DNA of 64,000 nt from CBDDLJ01 sp965230635 (GCA_965230635.1 CBDDLJ010000023.1:89863-153862); one strand, 5' to 3'. Shown: positions 28,848 through 38,580, counted from the first letter of the stretch. Notes: generated by a model from the letters alone, not told the origin. Program-made: numbers and translations.

Positions 28848-29487
28848 ATGCCTTTGAAGTTGAAGTCAATGCGTTTGTGAGTGCCCATTCAGCTCTAAAA
28901 TTAGATAATGGCCATCAACAAGTGGTTCGCAACGATTATTTACCCACCCGGGCCATTCAAACAGGCATTGGGCCAGTGAATATTACCATCCCGCGTGCGC
29001 GCGATCGTGGTCATGAGCCAAAAGAGCGGATTCAGTTTACCACTTCCTTGATTCCAACGTATGTGCGTCGCACCCTAACACTGGATGTCTTGTTGCCGCT
29101 ACTTTACTTAATACGTCTATTGGTGGATAGATAGAATCTATCTCAAAGCTCGGATGGAAAGTGATAAAACGTGTTTGTTAGTGATTATTGGTGCCGATGA
29201 GGACGACAGAAAAGAGCCGGTTGCTTTTATTGATGGCTTTCGTGAAAGTAAAGAAAGTTGGTTATCATTACTACGCGACTTGCAAAAACGTGGATTAATA
29301 CAAGGTCCAGTTGCCACGATCGGAGATGGTGCCCTGGGGTTTTGCGGAGCATTAGAAGAAGTCTATCCTAAGACAAAAGTGCAACGTTGTTAGGTACATA
29401 AAACAGCAAATGTATTGGATAAATTACCCAAATCAATACAAGCAAAAGCTAAATCAGATATACACGATATTTACTTAGCGGAAACAT
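28848..29487 (+). pseudogene. Decayed IS256 family transposase
   Basis: Two blocks in different frames match Mutator-type (IS256) transposases. The first reads FEVEVNAFVSAHSALKLDNG and GPVNITIPRARDRGHEP, then RTLTLDVLLPLLYLI and a stop at 29132. After an internal loss the second resumes as DRIYLKARMESDKTC with IIGADEDDRKEPVAF, ending WVHKT- and DKLPKSIQAKAKSDIHDIYLAE-like residues with a stop at 29393. Part of the middle and the C-terminal third are missing, cut off by the MITE-like end at 29488. Not functional. The stretch 28617-28847 before it shows nothing. Confidence 0.8.
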
Positions 29488-29534
29488 TATAGCGGTTCCC
29501 TATATTGTTGACTTATCCTAAGACTTCATCTAGC
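29488..29534. mobile_element. Truncated MITE-like element end
   Basis: TATAGCGGTTCCCTATATTG and on to CCTAAG at 29522 is a 35-base terminal repeat of the copy A type, followed by 12 bases of its core (ACTTCATCTAGC). The rest is replaced by another palindrome. Confidence 0.65.
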
Positions 29535-29630
29535 ACGACTTTACTAAACCTCTGACTCTTATTTGGTCAATAATTTAATATTAACTTATTAATCAAATAA
29601 GAGTCAGAGGTTTAGTAAAGTCGCGCTAGA
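29529..29630. repeat. Long palindrome nested in the MITE remnant
   Basis: Arms 29529-29565 and 29594-29630 (37 bases) are inverted copies with one mismatch; the inner 30 bases (CGACTTTACTAAACC...) match perfectly around a 28-base AT-rich centre. Either a second small mobile element or a cruciform-forming rearrangement. Confidence 0.65.
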
Positions 29631-29631
29631 A

Positions 29632-29675
29632 GGGACATTTCTATTGTGCTCTAAAGAGGACATTATCATTGTGCT
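29632..29675. repeat. Pair of 19-base direct repeats
   Basis: GGGACATTTCTATTGTGCT (29632-29650) and AGGACATTATCATTGTGCT (29657-29675) agree at 15 of 19 positions, 25 bases apart. They lie just upstream of the promoter at 29699 and could be regulator sites or the end of an insertion sequence. Confidence 0.45.
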
Positions 29676-29698
29676 ATGACACTCCCCCTTCTTCCTGC

Positions 29699-29727
29699 TT
29701 GACAAAATGTAAAAAATAGCATATGAT
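29699..29727 (+). promoter_or_regulatory. Strong sigma-70 promoter of the gene at 29755
   Basis: TTGACA (29699-29704), a 17-base spacer, and TATGAT (29722-29727) are close to consensus. Expected start near 29734, about 21 bases before the ATG. Confidence 0.75.
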
Positions 29728-29754
29728 TTTCACTTAAAAATCTTAGGGAACAGC

Positions 29755-31431
29755 ATGGCTACGTACTCTTTTGAAGAAGATGAAATATCTTTTCAAAAAG
29801 AAGAACAAGAACTTATTATTAGTCCTGACTCCGCGAATTTGGCATTGGCAATAGCAGCCTATGAAGCTAAAAAGGCATTCGCAGAAACATTCAATAGTAC
29901 CTTTCCCTCCCCTCCGAATATCCACGATTATATTCAAGAAGAAATCATCACCGAAACCATCACATACTTTATTACATCAATAACGATCGTAAATCTCAAC
30001 ACTGAGCACTCGTTTCCCCAAAATGAACCTGAAATATGCGTGACTTTTGCTGCCAATCCGACAAAAATGCGGCTTCCTCCGAAATACACAGACACCAGCG
30101 GAAACAAAGTAGAATATTTGGAAAAAAAAGATTTTCTCTCTATTTTTCTTCTTAACAACTTTGCACATATCAGTCAACCTCGTAAAAAAATCACTGAAAA
30201 ACACTGCATAAACGTAAAAAGAAAAGGTACTTTTCACTGCTATCACTTTGTTATCAAACTTATTACACTTTTCCCTGATTTAATAAAAAATGATGAACTA
30301 AAAACCGAATTAATGAAAATAAAAGAAAATAAGCCACCACAGCGACCAGAGTTACCTAAAAGAATCAATATTAAAGCAAAACACTCTATTGAAAAAACAC
30401 TTCTTTCTTCAAGGCCAATCGTAGCGGAAGCGAATACAAACACTGATACAACTGACGTTGATGCTAACAGCCCCGCTTGCTCTTCTCTGAGTGAACCTTG
30501 TTCAGACATTGATGATGAAGAAATATATGAAGAAAAAAACGAAGATCAAACAGGAAATATCCTAGGCAACAATGAAAAACCCACCGTATACGGTTTATTT
30601 AATAGCAATAGGTCATCAGCACACTGTACCCGCCAACAACCAACGAAAAATGAGAACTATCAACCATCCGTGGCATCCTCTTCTCAACAACAAACTTTCC
30701 CTTATGCGATAACCTTTGAAGAAAGATTGAAGCAGCTTACACTTTATGAAAAACTCAAATACCAAACAGAAGGCGGCATGGCGTTTGTCAAGCGACAAAA
30801 TAGTAGCAAATTTTCTAAAAAAACTTCCTCTGAAGAAGGTAAAACAATCCTGCTCGAAACGATCAATAATACACTGATTGACTATAATCTGTTTTGGAAG
30901 GAATTTAATGTCAAAGCATGGGGTTCACCAGCACATCATTGTTCAGAAGACAGTAATCGCAAGTCTTATACAACATTAAAAGGATTGTATGATGATGCCA
31001 CCATTAATAACCTAGATCTCAATGAAATTTTTAATAAAATCAATCAATTTTTAAGAGGACATATTGGAAAATGGGAGCCCGGAATATTGGAAAAATCCGA
31101 TGTTGCCGAAATATCATCACCACGCTATGAGAAGAAGCACGCACCTTCTATCAAACATCTATTAACATGGCGTTTATTAACCGATGTTCTCGGCTTTGCA
31201 GAATATGAGAGTAAAACACTGACATTAACAACACGAGAAATTAAGCAGGGACTCACTTACACACTCCACTTTCACAAACAGCTGATCAAAACACCCTTGC
31301 AACTTTTTAGCCAACCGAGTTATCATTTGAATTTGATAGGATTGCTAACATTCATTGAAAATCAATTCAAACAGCAGTATGACTGCACACCTACATATTC
31401 TCATTTTACAAGTAATGCACACTTTGCCTGA
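29755..31431 (+). CDS. Unknown protein, long member of a two-gene paralogous family
   Basis: 558 residues, no signal peptide, no known domain recognised. The C-terminal part (about 350-545) is shared with the neighbour at 31726: key matches are YNLFWKEFNVKAWGS, an SYTTLKGLYDD helix, FLRGHIGKWEPGILEK, APSIKHLLTWRLLTDVLGF and an ending LTFIENQFK. The middle (about 220-320) is acidic, serine- and glutamine-rich and probably disordered. It has its own near-consensus promoter, and AGGGA lies about 6 bases before the ATG. Flanked by mobile-element debris, so it may be acquired. A secreted effector is one possibility in a Legionellales-like organism; nothing in the sequence proves it. Confidence 0.7.
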   Translation: MATYSFEEDEISFQKEEQELIISPDSANLALAIAAYEAKKAFAETFNSTFPSPPNIHDYIQEEIITETITYFITSITIVNLNTEHSFPQNEPEICVTFAANPTKMRLPPKYTDTSGNKVEYLEKKDFLSIFLLNNFAHISQPRKKITEKHCINVKRKGTFHCYHFVIKLITLFPDLIKNDELKTELMKIKENKPPQRPELPKRINIKAKHSIEKTLLSSRPIVAEANTNTDTTDVDANSPACSSLSEPCSDIDDEEIYEEKNEDQTGNILGNNEKPTVYGLFNSNRSSAHCTRQQPTKNENYQPSVASSSQQQTFPYAITFEERLKQLTLYEKLKYQTEGGMAFVKRQNSSKFSKKTSSEEGKTILLETINNTLIDYNLFWKEFNVKAWGSPAHHCSEDSNRKSYTTLKGLYDDATINNLDLNEIFNKINQFLRGHIGKWEPGILEKSDVAEISSPRYEKKHAPSIKHLLTWRLLTDVLGFAEYESKTLTLTTREIKQGLTYTLHFHKQLIKTPLQLFSQPSYHLNLIGLLTFIENQFKQQYDCTPTYSHFTSNAHFA

Positions 31432-31571
31432 TAGCCCCTGCAAAATAATCAATGTAGGCGCATATTTTTAAAAAACACTGATTACATGATTGTTTTTTGG
31501 TCAGATCTTGGCTTTTTGTAGTAAAATTCATAAAAAAATATTAATTTTTGCATAAAGATTGAATGTTAGCA

Positions 31572-31600
31572 TTGCCAAATCGTTTTAGCCTCTATATAAT
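31572..31600 (+). promoter_or_regulatory. Sigma-70 promoter of the gene at 31726
   Basis: TTGCCA (31572-31577), 17 bases, TATAAT (31595-31600). It leaves a leader of about 119 bases, containing a small hairpin AACAT/ATGTT near 31620, before AGGAG and the ATG. Independent of the upstream gene. Confidence 0.7.
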
Positions 31601-31725
31601 GCGAATTAATTTTAAACAAACATGATGACAATGTTTGAATTTGGAGACTAAAACACAGCTGATTTAAAACATAAACCGGCTGAAAAAATTCAACAATCAA
31701 CTCAACCATAATAGGAGATAGTATT

Positions 31726-32673
31726 ATGATTAATGGTGACGCTGAAACAATCGAAGATAATGACGTTCAAGTAAATGTAGAGGAAGTACAGGAAGTAGAA
31801 GAAGTTATTGATGAAGACGAGTTCACACAAGATGAAGAAATTACTGAGCAACAAAATGGCGTCAAACATGCACTCTCCCAGGACTATAATAACACCCCTG
31901 ACGATAATGCTGTCGATAACAACGTCGCTACTATACAAGAAAAAGACAATATAAAGATAATGCCTTTAGCAAAACGATTCTTAGGTCTTTTTGATAAAAG
32001 CATGCATGGCATCACACCTCTTAGTACTGATGAACTAGGAGAAGTAGATCACGAGCGTAGATCAAATATGCGATATATGTTATTAATAGCACTAAGAGAA
32101 GCTAACAAAACATACAATACGCATTGGAAAGATTATAATCGGAATGCAATGGGATCTAGGGCTCCGACAACAGCCGACGAAGAAAAAACAAATAGATCTT
32201 CTTACATCAAAGCTGATGAATTGTATAATAACCTGGAAACACAACTACAAAACAACGATATCCCGCTAGAGGCAGTATGGGAAGGTATAAAAGATTTTCT
32301 TCTGAAAGGGAAAGGAAAATGGAACGCCGGTAGGTTAGAAAAAAACACTGAGGAAGATATAGGAAACGCTGATAGTTATCAACCAGCAAAAGCCCCTTCT
32401 TTGAAACACTTTCTTGTGTGGAATATCATTACTAATGTCCTCAGCTACGAGCCTAATGACAAACAAGAAATTAAAGTAATAGGTGAAAAAGCTGACACGC
32501 CGGAAGAGAAAAACATTGAGTATACAATAGACTTTCACAAAGGCTTTGACACTTTTGACAAAAAAGGGTTAGTAACTTGGATAGAAAATGAGCTTAAAAC
32601 TTTAGGATTAAGACCTGAAGCGGAAGCTAAAGCGGAAACGGCACCTGCCATTCTTCCAACCGTTAGTCAATAG
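31726..32673 (+). CDS. Unknown protein, short member of the paralogous family
   Basis: 315 residues. The first 60 are very acidic (VEEVQEVEEVIDEDEF) and probably disordered. Residues about 105-295 carry the domain shared with the protein at 29755: YNTHWKDYNRNAMGS (from residue 130), a YIKADELYNNL helix, FLLKGKGKWNAGRLEK, APSLKHFLVWNIITNVLSY and LVTWIENELK. AGGAG lies 8-9 bases before the ATG. It has its own promoter and ends in a strong terminator, so it is a single-gene unit. No known family recognised. Confidence 0.75.
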   Translation: MINGDAETIEDNDVQVNVEEVQEVEEVIDEDEFTQDEEITEQQNGVKHALSQDYNNTPDDNAVDNNVATIQEKDNIKIMPLAKRFLGLFDKSMHGITPLSTDELGEVDHERRSNMRYMLLIALREANKTYNTHWKDYNRNAMGSRAPTTADEEKTNRSSYIKADELYNNLETQLQNNDIPLEAVWEGIKDFLLKGKGKWNAGRLEKNTEEDIGNADSYQPAKAPSLKHFLVWNIITNVLSYEPNDKQEIKVIGEKADTPEEKNIEYTIDFHKGFDTFDKKGLVTWIENELKTLGLRPEAEAKAETAPAILPTVSQ

Positions 32674-32700
32674 TCAATTAATCTAAAGCAGTAAAATAGA

Positions 32701-32730
32701 AAAGCCAGACATAATGTCTGGCTTTTTTTT
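32701..32730 (+). terminator. Intrinsic terminator after the gene at 31726
   Basis: AGCCAGACA, loop TAA, TGTCTGGCT forms a perfect 9-bp stem followed directly by a run of T. It ends 57 bases after the stop codon. Confidence 0.9.
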
Positions 32731-32801
32731 ATTTATGCAGTTTTTTAACTATTTGCGATTTACTAAGACCAAACAAGACAACACAATATGATACAAGGCG
32801 A

Positions 32802-33296
32802 TTAATCTACTACCTCACTATTGCGTGGTAACGGCCATGATGCTCGACGCCGTGTCGATGCTTCATCCGGCACAGTTGCTTTGGCATTACTCTCAAGACT
32901 TCTGCGATTACTTTTGGCTGGTACGTATTGTTTGCCTTCGCTAGCTAAAAATACGTTAGGTCGAGTTACCGCGCCCTGTCCCTCAGAATTCAAGACGGAT
33001 TGTAATGCGCGTACTGCTTGACCTTGCCCTTGATTAGCAGCTTTCTGCATCCACATAATTGCGGCTTGCCGATCGTACCTTGTTCCTAAACCATAGTAAT
33101 ACATATAACCAATCGCATATTGAGCATCCGCATTACCACGTTGTGCTGCAGGATACAGGCTTTTAAAAGAAGCGTTGTAATTACCATCTAAAAAGCTTTG
33201 ACGACCTTGATCGTAGCTAGGTTCAACAAAACTGATACAACTTACCATCGACATGACAGCTATCATTAAAAACAGTACACGAATTAATTTATACAT
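32802..33296 (-). CDS. Sel1-repeat lipoprotein
   Basis: 164 residues. N-terminal export signal with a probable lipobox around MSMVSC (Cys20). Two Sel1-type units follow: DGNYNASFKSLYPAAQRGNADAQYAIGYMYYYGLG and the unit around AIMWMQKAANQG, described here by positions about 38-105. The C-terminal 60 residues are basic, serine-rich and without a recognised domain. Probably a small periplasmic-facing scaffold. It lies before trpS on the same strand, 60 bases downstream of it. Confidence 0.75.
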   Translation of the reverse strand: MYKLIRVLFLMIAVMSMVSCISFVEPSYDQGRQSFLDGNYNASFKSLYPAAQRGNADAQYAIGYMYYYGLGTRYDRQAAIMWMQKAANQGQGQAVRALQSVLNSEGQGAVTRPNVFLASEGKQYVPAKSNRRSLESNAKATVPDEASTRRRASWPLPRNSEVVD

Positions 33297-33356
33297 TACT
33301 ATCCTTCCTTATCGTTACAATCCCACATTATACTTACTATCAACTATTTTATTAGC

Positions 33357-34421
33357 CTAATAAACTTGTTTCATCAATGTTTTGACATCAAATAATGTTT
33401 TATTAGCTATTTCATTTGCTTGTATATTACCTTTACACAACACATCCAGCACATAATCCATATTATTCTCTAATTGAACTCGCCGCTGTCGTTTCGGTTC
33501 AATTAACTCAACAAGCACATCAATTAAACGCTTTTTGCATTCAACATCACCGATTGCCCCTTGGCTATAGCGCTCTTTTGCCATTTTTACCCATGTTTTA
33601 TCTGGGTTAAATGCATCATGAAAAATCCACAATGGATTGTTTTCTATACTTCCCTTATCAGTAACGCGTATTCTATTCGGGTCCGTATACATTTTTTTCA
33701 TAATTTTATCATTAATAGTATCCGGATCATCGCTGAGAAAAATGGCATTATTCAGTGACTTACTCATTTTATATAATTGACCTGCTTCATTGGGTGCACC
33801 GGTGCCAACAAGCCGCTTAACCCGCCCCTCTTTTATCTTGGGAATAGGAAACAATCCTCCTTGATCAAGGTGGCTACCATCTTCTGTATGTGGATCTACT
33901 CGACAATAAACTTGATTAAAACGCCTTGCTACCTCACGAGTCATTTCAATATGCGGTAACTGATCCTCTCCGACTGGCACAAGAGATGGCCTGAAAGCTA
34001 AAATATCAGCGATTTGTCCAACAGGATATAATAAAAAACCAAAAGAATAATTTTCACCTAAATTTTTAGTAATCAGTTCTTCTTTAATTGTTGGATTACG
34101 CATCAACCGAGGATATGGCAATAGCATACTCAGTAAAATGGTTAATTCAGCAATAGCCGGTATTTCAGACTGAACAAAAATCGTGCATTTCTGTGGGTCG
34201 ATACCCACACTCAAATAATCTAACGCAATATCTAACACACTCTGACGTATCTCACCTGGTTTATCATAACGTGTGGTAAAGGCATGAATATTGGCAATGA
34301 GAAAAAAACAGTCATACTGGTCTTGAAGCTTCAGGCGGTTCTCAATGGAACCAACCCAATGGCCCAAATGTAAACGACCCGTCGGCGTATCACCCGTTAA
34401 CAACCGCTCTTGTTTTAACAT
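33357..34421 (-). CDS. trpS: Tryptophanyl-tRNA synthetase
   Basis: Class I aminoacyl-tRNA synthetase charging tRNA-Trp. 354 residues. The HIGH-type motif is in TGRLHLGHWVGS (about residues 15-22) and the KMSKS loop is complete (YKMSKSLNN). VPVGEDQLPHIEMTREVARRFN is the typical core, here quoted to its conserved GEDQ and E residues. The ribosome site AGGTGG lies upstream of the ATG. Confidence 0.95.
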   Translation of the reverse strand: MLKQERLLTGDTPTGRLHLGHWVGSIENRLKLQDQYDCFFLIANIHAFTTRYDKPGEIRQSVLDIALDYLSVGIDPQKCTIFVQSEIPAIAELTILLSMLLPYPRLMRNPTIKEELITKNLGENYSFGFLLYPVGQIADILAFRPSLVPVGEDQLPHIEMTREVARRFNQVYCRVDPHTEDGSHLDQGGLFPIPKIKEGRVKRLVGTGAPNEAGQLYKMSKSLNNAIFLSDDPDTINDKIMKKMYTDPNRIRVTDKGSIENNPLWIFHDAFNPDKTWVKMAKERYSQGAIGDVECKKRLIDVLVELIEPKRQRRVQLENNMDYVLDVLCKGNIQANEIANKTLFDVKTLMKQVY

Positions 34422-34485
34422 ATTTTATGTTCCACCTGTTTAAAGCAACAAGACTACCATAGAAATCAATGTGATTGAACAACCG

Positions 34486-35008
34486 TCACCGCGATATGCT
34501 TGGAATAATACCACAAGCGACACGCGCCCCTCCGCCTCCTAAGGCATTAGGGCTATCTTGATAATTGTCTCCATTTCGATGAATAATTAATGCATGTCCT
34601 TCAATATCTTTTAAACGTCAACCGTGGTGCTAATACCGGCAATGTCGCCATGCCGTCTTCATTTACTACTAAAACTTGTATATCACCTAAATGTCCCTGT
34701 TGCACATAAGGACCACGATGTTTATTGGTTTTCTGCGGATCAAAATGCCCTCCCGCGGCGAGGCCAAAGTTACCACAGTCCGGATTTTCATGCACATGAA
34801 AACCTCTTACTGCCATACTAGCATCTAAACCCGTTAATTGTGGTGTAAATAATACACCGTATGGTGTTTCTGTTGCCGTAATAATTCCTAATCGCTTGCC
34901 AACACCAATATCAACGGTTGCATGCATCGAAATGTTAATACTATTTTCTGCTTGTGCAACAAGTGATATCGCAACCATCACATAACCCATTATTATCTTT
35001 CGAATCAT
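34486..35008 (-). pseudogene. sodC: Cu-Zn superoxide dismutase with a frameshift
   Basis: Periplasmic enzyme that dismutes superoxide. The first frame (to 34601) holds the signal peptide (ending VAQA), copper ligands HVHENPDCG, GGHFDP and the GHLGDI region. It then ends early at LTFKRY. The C-terminal part continues in the next frame, DIEGHALIIHRNGDN to GGGGARVACGIIPS, stopping at 34486. Removing one A from the A4 run (complement of 34609-34612) restores one frame of about 173 residues. Either a recent inactivating insertion or a base-calling error; the rest is well kept. Confidence 0.85.
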
Positions 35009-35014
35009 CTTATC

Positions 35015-36544
35015 CTACGCTTTAAGTGAAAACTGTATACCTTGAGCTAATGGCATATCATTGCTCCAGTTAATCGTCGTTGTCTGACGACGCATATAGA
35101 CTTTCCACGAATCAGAACCTGCTTCACGCCCACCACCGGTCTCTTTTTCTCCACCGAAAGCCCCTCCAATTTCTGCTCCCGATGTGCCTATATTCACATT
35201 TGCAATACCACAATCACTACCGCAGCTGGAAAGAAATTGCTCTGCTTTTTGCAAATTACCGGTAAAGATAGCGGAAGATAATCCTTGGCGAACACTATTC
35301 TGAATAGAGATAGCATCTTCTAATTGCTGGTAAGGCATCACATATAGAATAGGAGCAAATGTTTCTTCTTGAACAATTGGCATTTCTGGCGTCACTTTGA
35401 CAATCGTAGGTTGCACATAATAACCTGGGCCCGGTAATCTTGCACCACCTGATAACACATCACCTCCTTGTTGCTGGATTGCTTTCATGGCAGCTTCAAA
35501 TTGCTCTACTGCCTTAGCATTGATCAATGGTCCCATTAATCGCCGTTTATCTAATGGATCGCCAATAGAAACTTGGGCATACGCATGGCACAAACGCTGG
35601 ACTACCTCTGAAAAAATAGTGTCATGAACGATTAGTCGACGCGTACTGGTACAACGTTGCCCTGCTGTTCCAACAGCACCAAAAACAATCGCGGGAATGG
35701 CTAATTGTAAATCTGCATCGCGATCAATGATGACAGCATTATTTCCTCCCAGTTCTAACAAATATTTTCCCATACGATTAGCAACGAGACTTGCCACATG
35801 TTTTCCCACACGGCAGGATCCGGTAAAGGATACCAGCGCAACTCGCTGATCACAGACAAATTGTTCCGCGATATCATTGCTGCTAATAAAAAGACTAAAA
35901 ACACCAGAGAAACCAGCCTCCTGCATGACCTGATTACATAATTTTTGCACTGCAATCGCACATAATGGCACATCATTCGCAGGTTTCCAAATAACAGTAT
36001 TACCACAAACAGCCGCAATAAAGGCATTCCATGCCCACACCGCAACAGGAAAGTTAAAAGCAGAAATAACACCAACAACACCTAGTGGTTGCCATTGCTC
36101 ATACATACGATGCTGAAACCGCTCTGAATGCATTGATTTACCATACAGCATCCTCGCTTGACCCACTGCAAAGTCAGCAATATCTATCATTTCCTGTACT
36201 TCACCATCGCCTTCTTCTTTTGACTTTCCCATCTCCATTGAAACAAGTGTTCCTAGCCAATCTTTATTCGCACGCAGTGCCTCTGCCATTTTACGCACAA
36301 GTTCTCCACGCTTTGGTGCTGGAACTTCACGCCAGCTAAGAAATGCTTGCGTTGCATCTTGTATCACGGTTTCATACGCGTGCTGATCCGCTAAGTAAAC
36401 TGTTGCAATGGTTTCTTCATTTGCTGGATTGATTGACACGAGCTTTTCTTGTTTTTTGCCAGAAAGCCATTGGCCACTGCCAGTGCAAGTACCTAGGTTA
36501 TCTGACTGTATTTGCAATGCTTGTAGCACACTATTTTTATCCAT
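35015..36544 (-). CDS. amaB: Aldehyde dehydrogenase, ALDH7 (aminoadipate-semialdehyde) type
   Basis: 509 residues, NAD-dependent aldehyde dehydrogenase resembling antiquitin (ALDH7A1), which oxidises alpha-aminoadipate semialdehyde to aminoadipate. Typical blocks are VVGVISAFNFPVAVWAWN, the general-base Glu in LLELGGNNA and the catalytic Cys in GTAGQRCTSTRR. AAGGAT lies 8 bases before the ATG. It follows a saccharopine-dehydrogenase-like gene by 18 bases on the same strand, which supports a role in lysine breakdown. The symbol is given by family resemblance; substrate is inferred. Confidence 0.8.
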   Translation of the reverse strand: MDKNSVLQALQIQSDNLGTCTGSGQWLSGKKQEKLVSINPANEETIATVYLADQHAYETVIQDATQAFLSWREVPAPKRGELVRKMAEALRANKDWLGTLVSMEMGKSKEEGDGEVQEMIDIADFAVGQARMLYGKSMHSERFQHRMYEQWQPLGVVGVISAFNFPVAVWAWNAFIAAVCGNTVIWKPANDVPLCAIAVQKLCNQVMQEAGFSGVFSLFISSNDIAEQFVCDQRVALVSFTGSCRVGKHVASLVANRMGKYLLELGGNNAVIIDRDADLQLAIPAIVFGAVGTAGQRCTSTRRLIVHDTIFSEVVQRLCHAYAQVSIGDPLDKRRLMGPLINAKAVEQFEAAMKAIQQQGGDVLSGGARLPGPGYYVQPTIVKVTPEMPIVQEETFAPILYVMPYQQLEDAISIQNSVRQGLSSAIFTGNLQKAEQFLSSCGSDCGIANVNIGTSGAEIGGAFGGEKETGGGREAGSDSWKVYMRRQTTTINWSNDMPLAQGIQFSLKA

Positions 36545-36562
36545 AGCTTTTATCCTTTTCTT

Positions 36563-37651
36563 CTAGAGATAATACTGTCCAAAACGATTCGCTAAAAATG
36601 CATCCAAAGATATTGTTTCTTGGTAAACATAGCCACGATAATCGTTGATATTATTCAATATAATATCAACAACTGCACACACACTTGAGGCAGTTGTCAC
36701 TTGAATGGCTGACCAGGTTGAGCCGACAATGTGTTGCGGATATATCTTTCGAACAACATTCTCTTCAAACAAATCTTCATTTCGCTCACCAATCACTGAA
36801 ATATAAATAATGACGACATCTTGATAACTTTTGGGTATTGCATTTTCAAGAATATGCTTCAACGTGCCTCTATCATCTTTTAATCTTAAGTCATTAATTA
36901 ATAAGCGTATTTTTTCACAGTGACCTGGATATCTTACACTTTTATAATTCATTGCATTGACTTTTCCAGCGTATAATTCCACTAGGCTACCCAAACCGCC
37001 CGATGTATTGAATGCTTCATACATGACACCATCGATTTGTATGGTTTCTAAACTCTGTAACGGCAATAATGATACGCGTTGTCCGTTTTCAATAGCATCG
37101 CATTGATTAGCATACTCATTGATCAAACCATCTGTTGACCAAGTCAAATAATAATTCAGCGCATTACTTACATTCTCAGGTAAAGCACCGACTCGCATTT
37201 TTATAGTATCCACTGTTGAAAATTTTTGTGCTAAAGAATTGGCTGCAATACCAATAAAACCGGGCGCTAAACCACATTGAGGCACAAAAACATTATTGAT
37301 TGATGTTGCCGCAATATCTTTGACACGATTAGTGGTTGCAACATCCTCGGTTAAATCAAAATAATGCATATTGCATTCACTTGCCACACCGGCCATGGCA
37401 CTATTATGAAAATAAGGTAAACAAGAAATCACGGCAACAAATTTTTCGTTTCGACAAAAAGCTTGCATTGTTGCTGTGTCACAAATATCCATCGTGGTTA
37501 CATTGACACTACTAATTGCTTTTAGTCGGTTTAGATTGCTATTGTCAAATGCACAATCGAGTAGTGTTACCAAATAATCTCCGGTTTGCGCAAGCAATGC
37601 AGCTGTTAATGTACCAATTTTTCCCGCACCGGCCACTAATATTTTTTGCAC
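36563..37651 (-). CDS. Saccharopine dehydrogenase-like oxidoreductase
   Basis: 362 residues. N-terminal Rossmann motif VAGAGKIGTLTAALLA, then YFDLTEDVATTNRVKD and FVPQCGLAPGFIGIAAN typical of the saccharopine dehydrogenase C-terminal family. Start is a GTG with GGGAG about 8 bases upstream. It probably yields glutamate and aminoadipate semialdehyde from saccharopine, the substrate of the following aldehyde dehydrogenase. No lysine-ketoglutarate reductase domain is seen here, so the route to saccharopine would need another gene. Confidence 0.8.
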   Translation of the reverse strand: MQKILVAGAGKIGTLTAALLAQTGDYLVTLLDCAFDNSNLNRLKAISSVNVTTMDICDTATMQAFCRNEKFVAVISCLPYFHNSAMAGVASECNMHYFDLTEDVATTNRVKDIAATSINNVFVPQCGLAPGFIGIAANSLAQKFSTVDTIKMRVGALPENVSNALNYYLTWSTDGLINEYANQCDAIENGQRVSLLPLQSLETIQIDGVMYEAFNTSGGLGSLVELYAGKVNAMNYKSVRYPGHCEKIRLLINDLRLKDDRGTLKHILENAIPKSYQDVVIIYISVIGERNEDLFEENVVRKIYPQHIVGSTWSAIQVTTASSVCAVVDIILNNINDYRGYVYQETISLDAFLANRFGQYYL

Positions 37652-37742
37652 AGTTGACGCTCCCTGTTGACTGACATTAACTAATAACCGTAACTTGCGA
37701 AACTCGTGCCAGAGACAGCCTCATAAAGTGCTATGATGCCAA

Positions 37743-38580
37743 TTACTTTAATTCACTGTTTAAAATTGTAGCTAAACGATAACCTGCCAAAGCCAATTGT
37801 AATTCAACAATATCTCGTCCTTGCTGCAAATATTCTCTGCTTAAGCGTTGATCAGACAATGCCTGATAAACAAAATCATTTGCAATTTGAGCTGATTCAT
37901 CTAACCATTGTTGAGGGCGTAGCCGATTTATTTGCTGACGTAAATGCAGTGGCGGATAATCTTTTGTAATCGCTTTTGCCATGCTATTAATACGGTTCTT
38001 CCCAGTATAGCGTCGAAAATACCCGACACCATTATCCCAAACAGCATGTAAATTGTCTCCATATCCCGATTGCACCGTATATAAATTGCCTCCTGCATCA
38101 CCCTTAGGATATTGTTCACTGTATAAACTCACACAATGCAAGGGTTGATGGATATCCGCAACTAAATGAATTAGCATGCGTAAAAAAAATGCTTTTTCAA
38201 AATCATTACTTTTATCGGAGTGCAACACTTTGCGACTTTGTTGAATAGCCCACACCACATTTTGCTTATGTTCAGGCACTGTTTCAATCTTAACTCCTCT
38301 ATGCAAAAGGTTTATTGGCATAATGCCAACGATTAAATGCAGTCACCCCATTTGCTTTTATTTGATCAGCCCAAACTGAAGATTGGATAAATGTTTTACT
38401 ATCTGGATAATATTTTTGCATCAATCGAATTAATTGATCAGCCCGTTGACGTGCTTGTGGTGTCATTTGGCTGTAAGCGATATTAGCAACAACCATGTGT
38501 CCAGTATAATTCCAAGCCCAGCAAGCAAAACTGAAGCAAAAAAATAATACAGCAATCAAGCTCCGTGTAAATTGTTTCAT
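37743..38580 (-). pseudogene. S1/P1-type nuclease with a frameshift
   Basis: Zinc-dependent single-strand nuclease, exported. The signal peptide ends ACWA so that the mature chain begins with Trp (WNYTGHMVVA), as required because the N-terminal Trp binds zinc in this family. SVWADQIK and NRWHYANKP follow in the first frame, which stops at 38299. The second frame carries HLVADIHQPLHCVS, GDAGGN and NLHAVWDNG. Removing one T from a T4 run near 38310-38315 joins them as KPLHRGVK. All zinc-ligand motifs are kept, so the break is recent or a base-calling error. ATG at 38580 preferred over a GTG seven codons earlier. Confidence 0.8.

Noticed and set aside
34601..35008. Shortened sodC as an intact alternative form
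   Set aside because: The lost part carries conserved ligand and disulfide residues and is still readable in the next frame, so a single-base frameshift explains it better.
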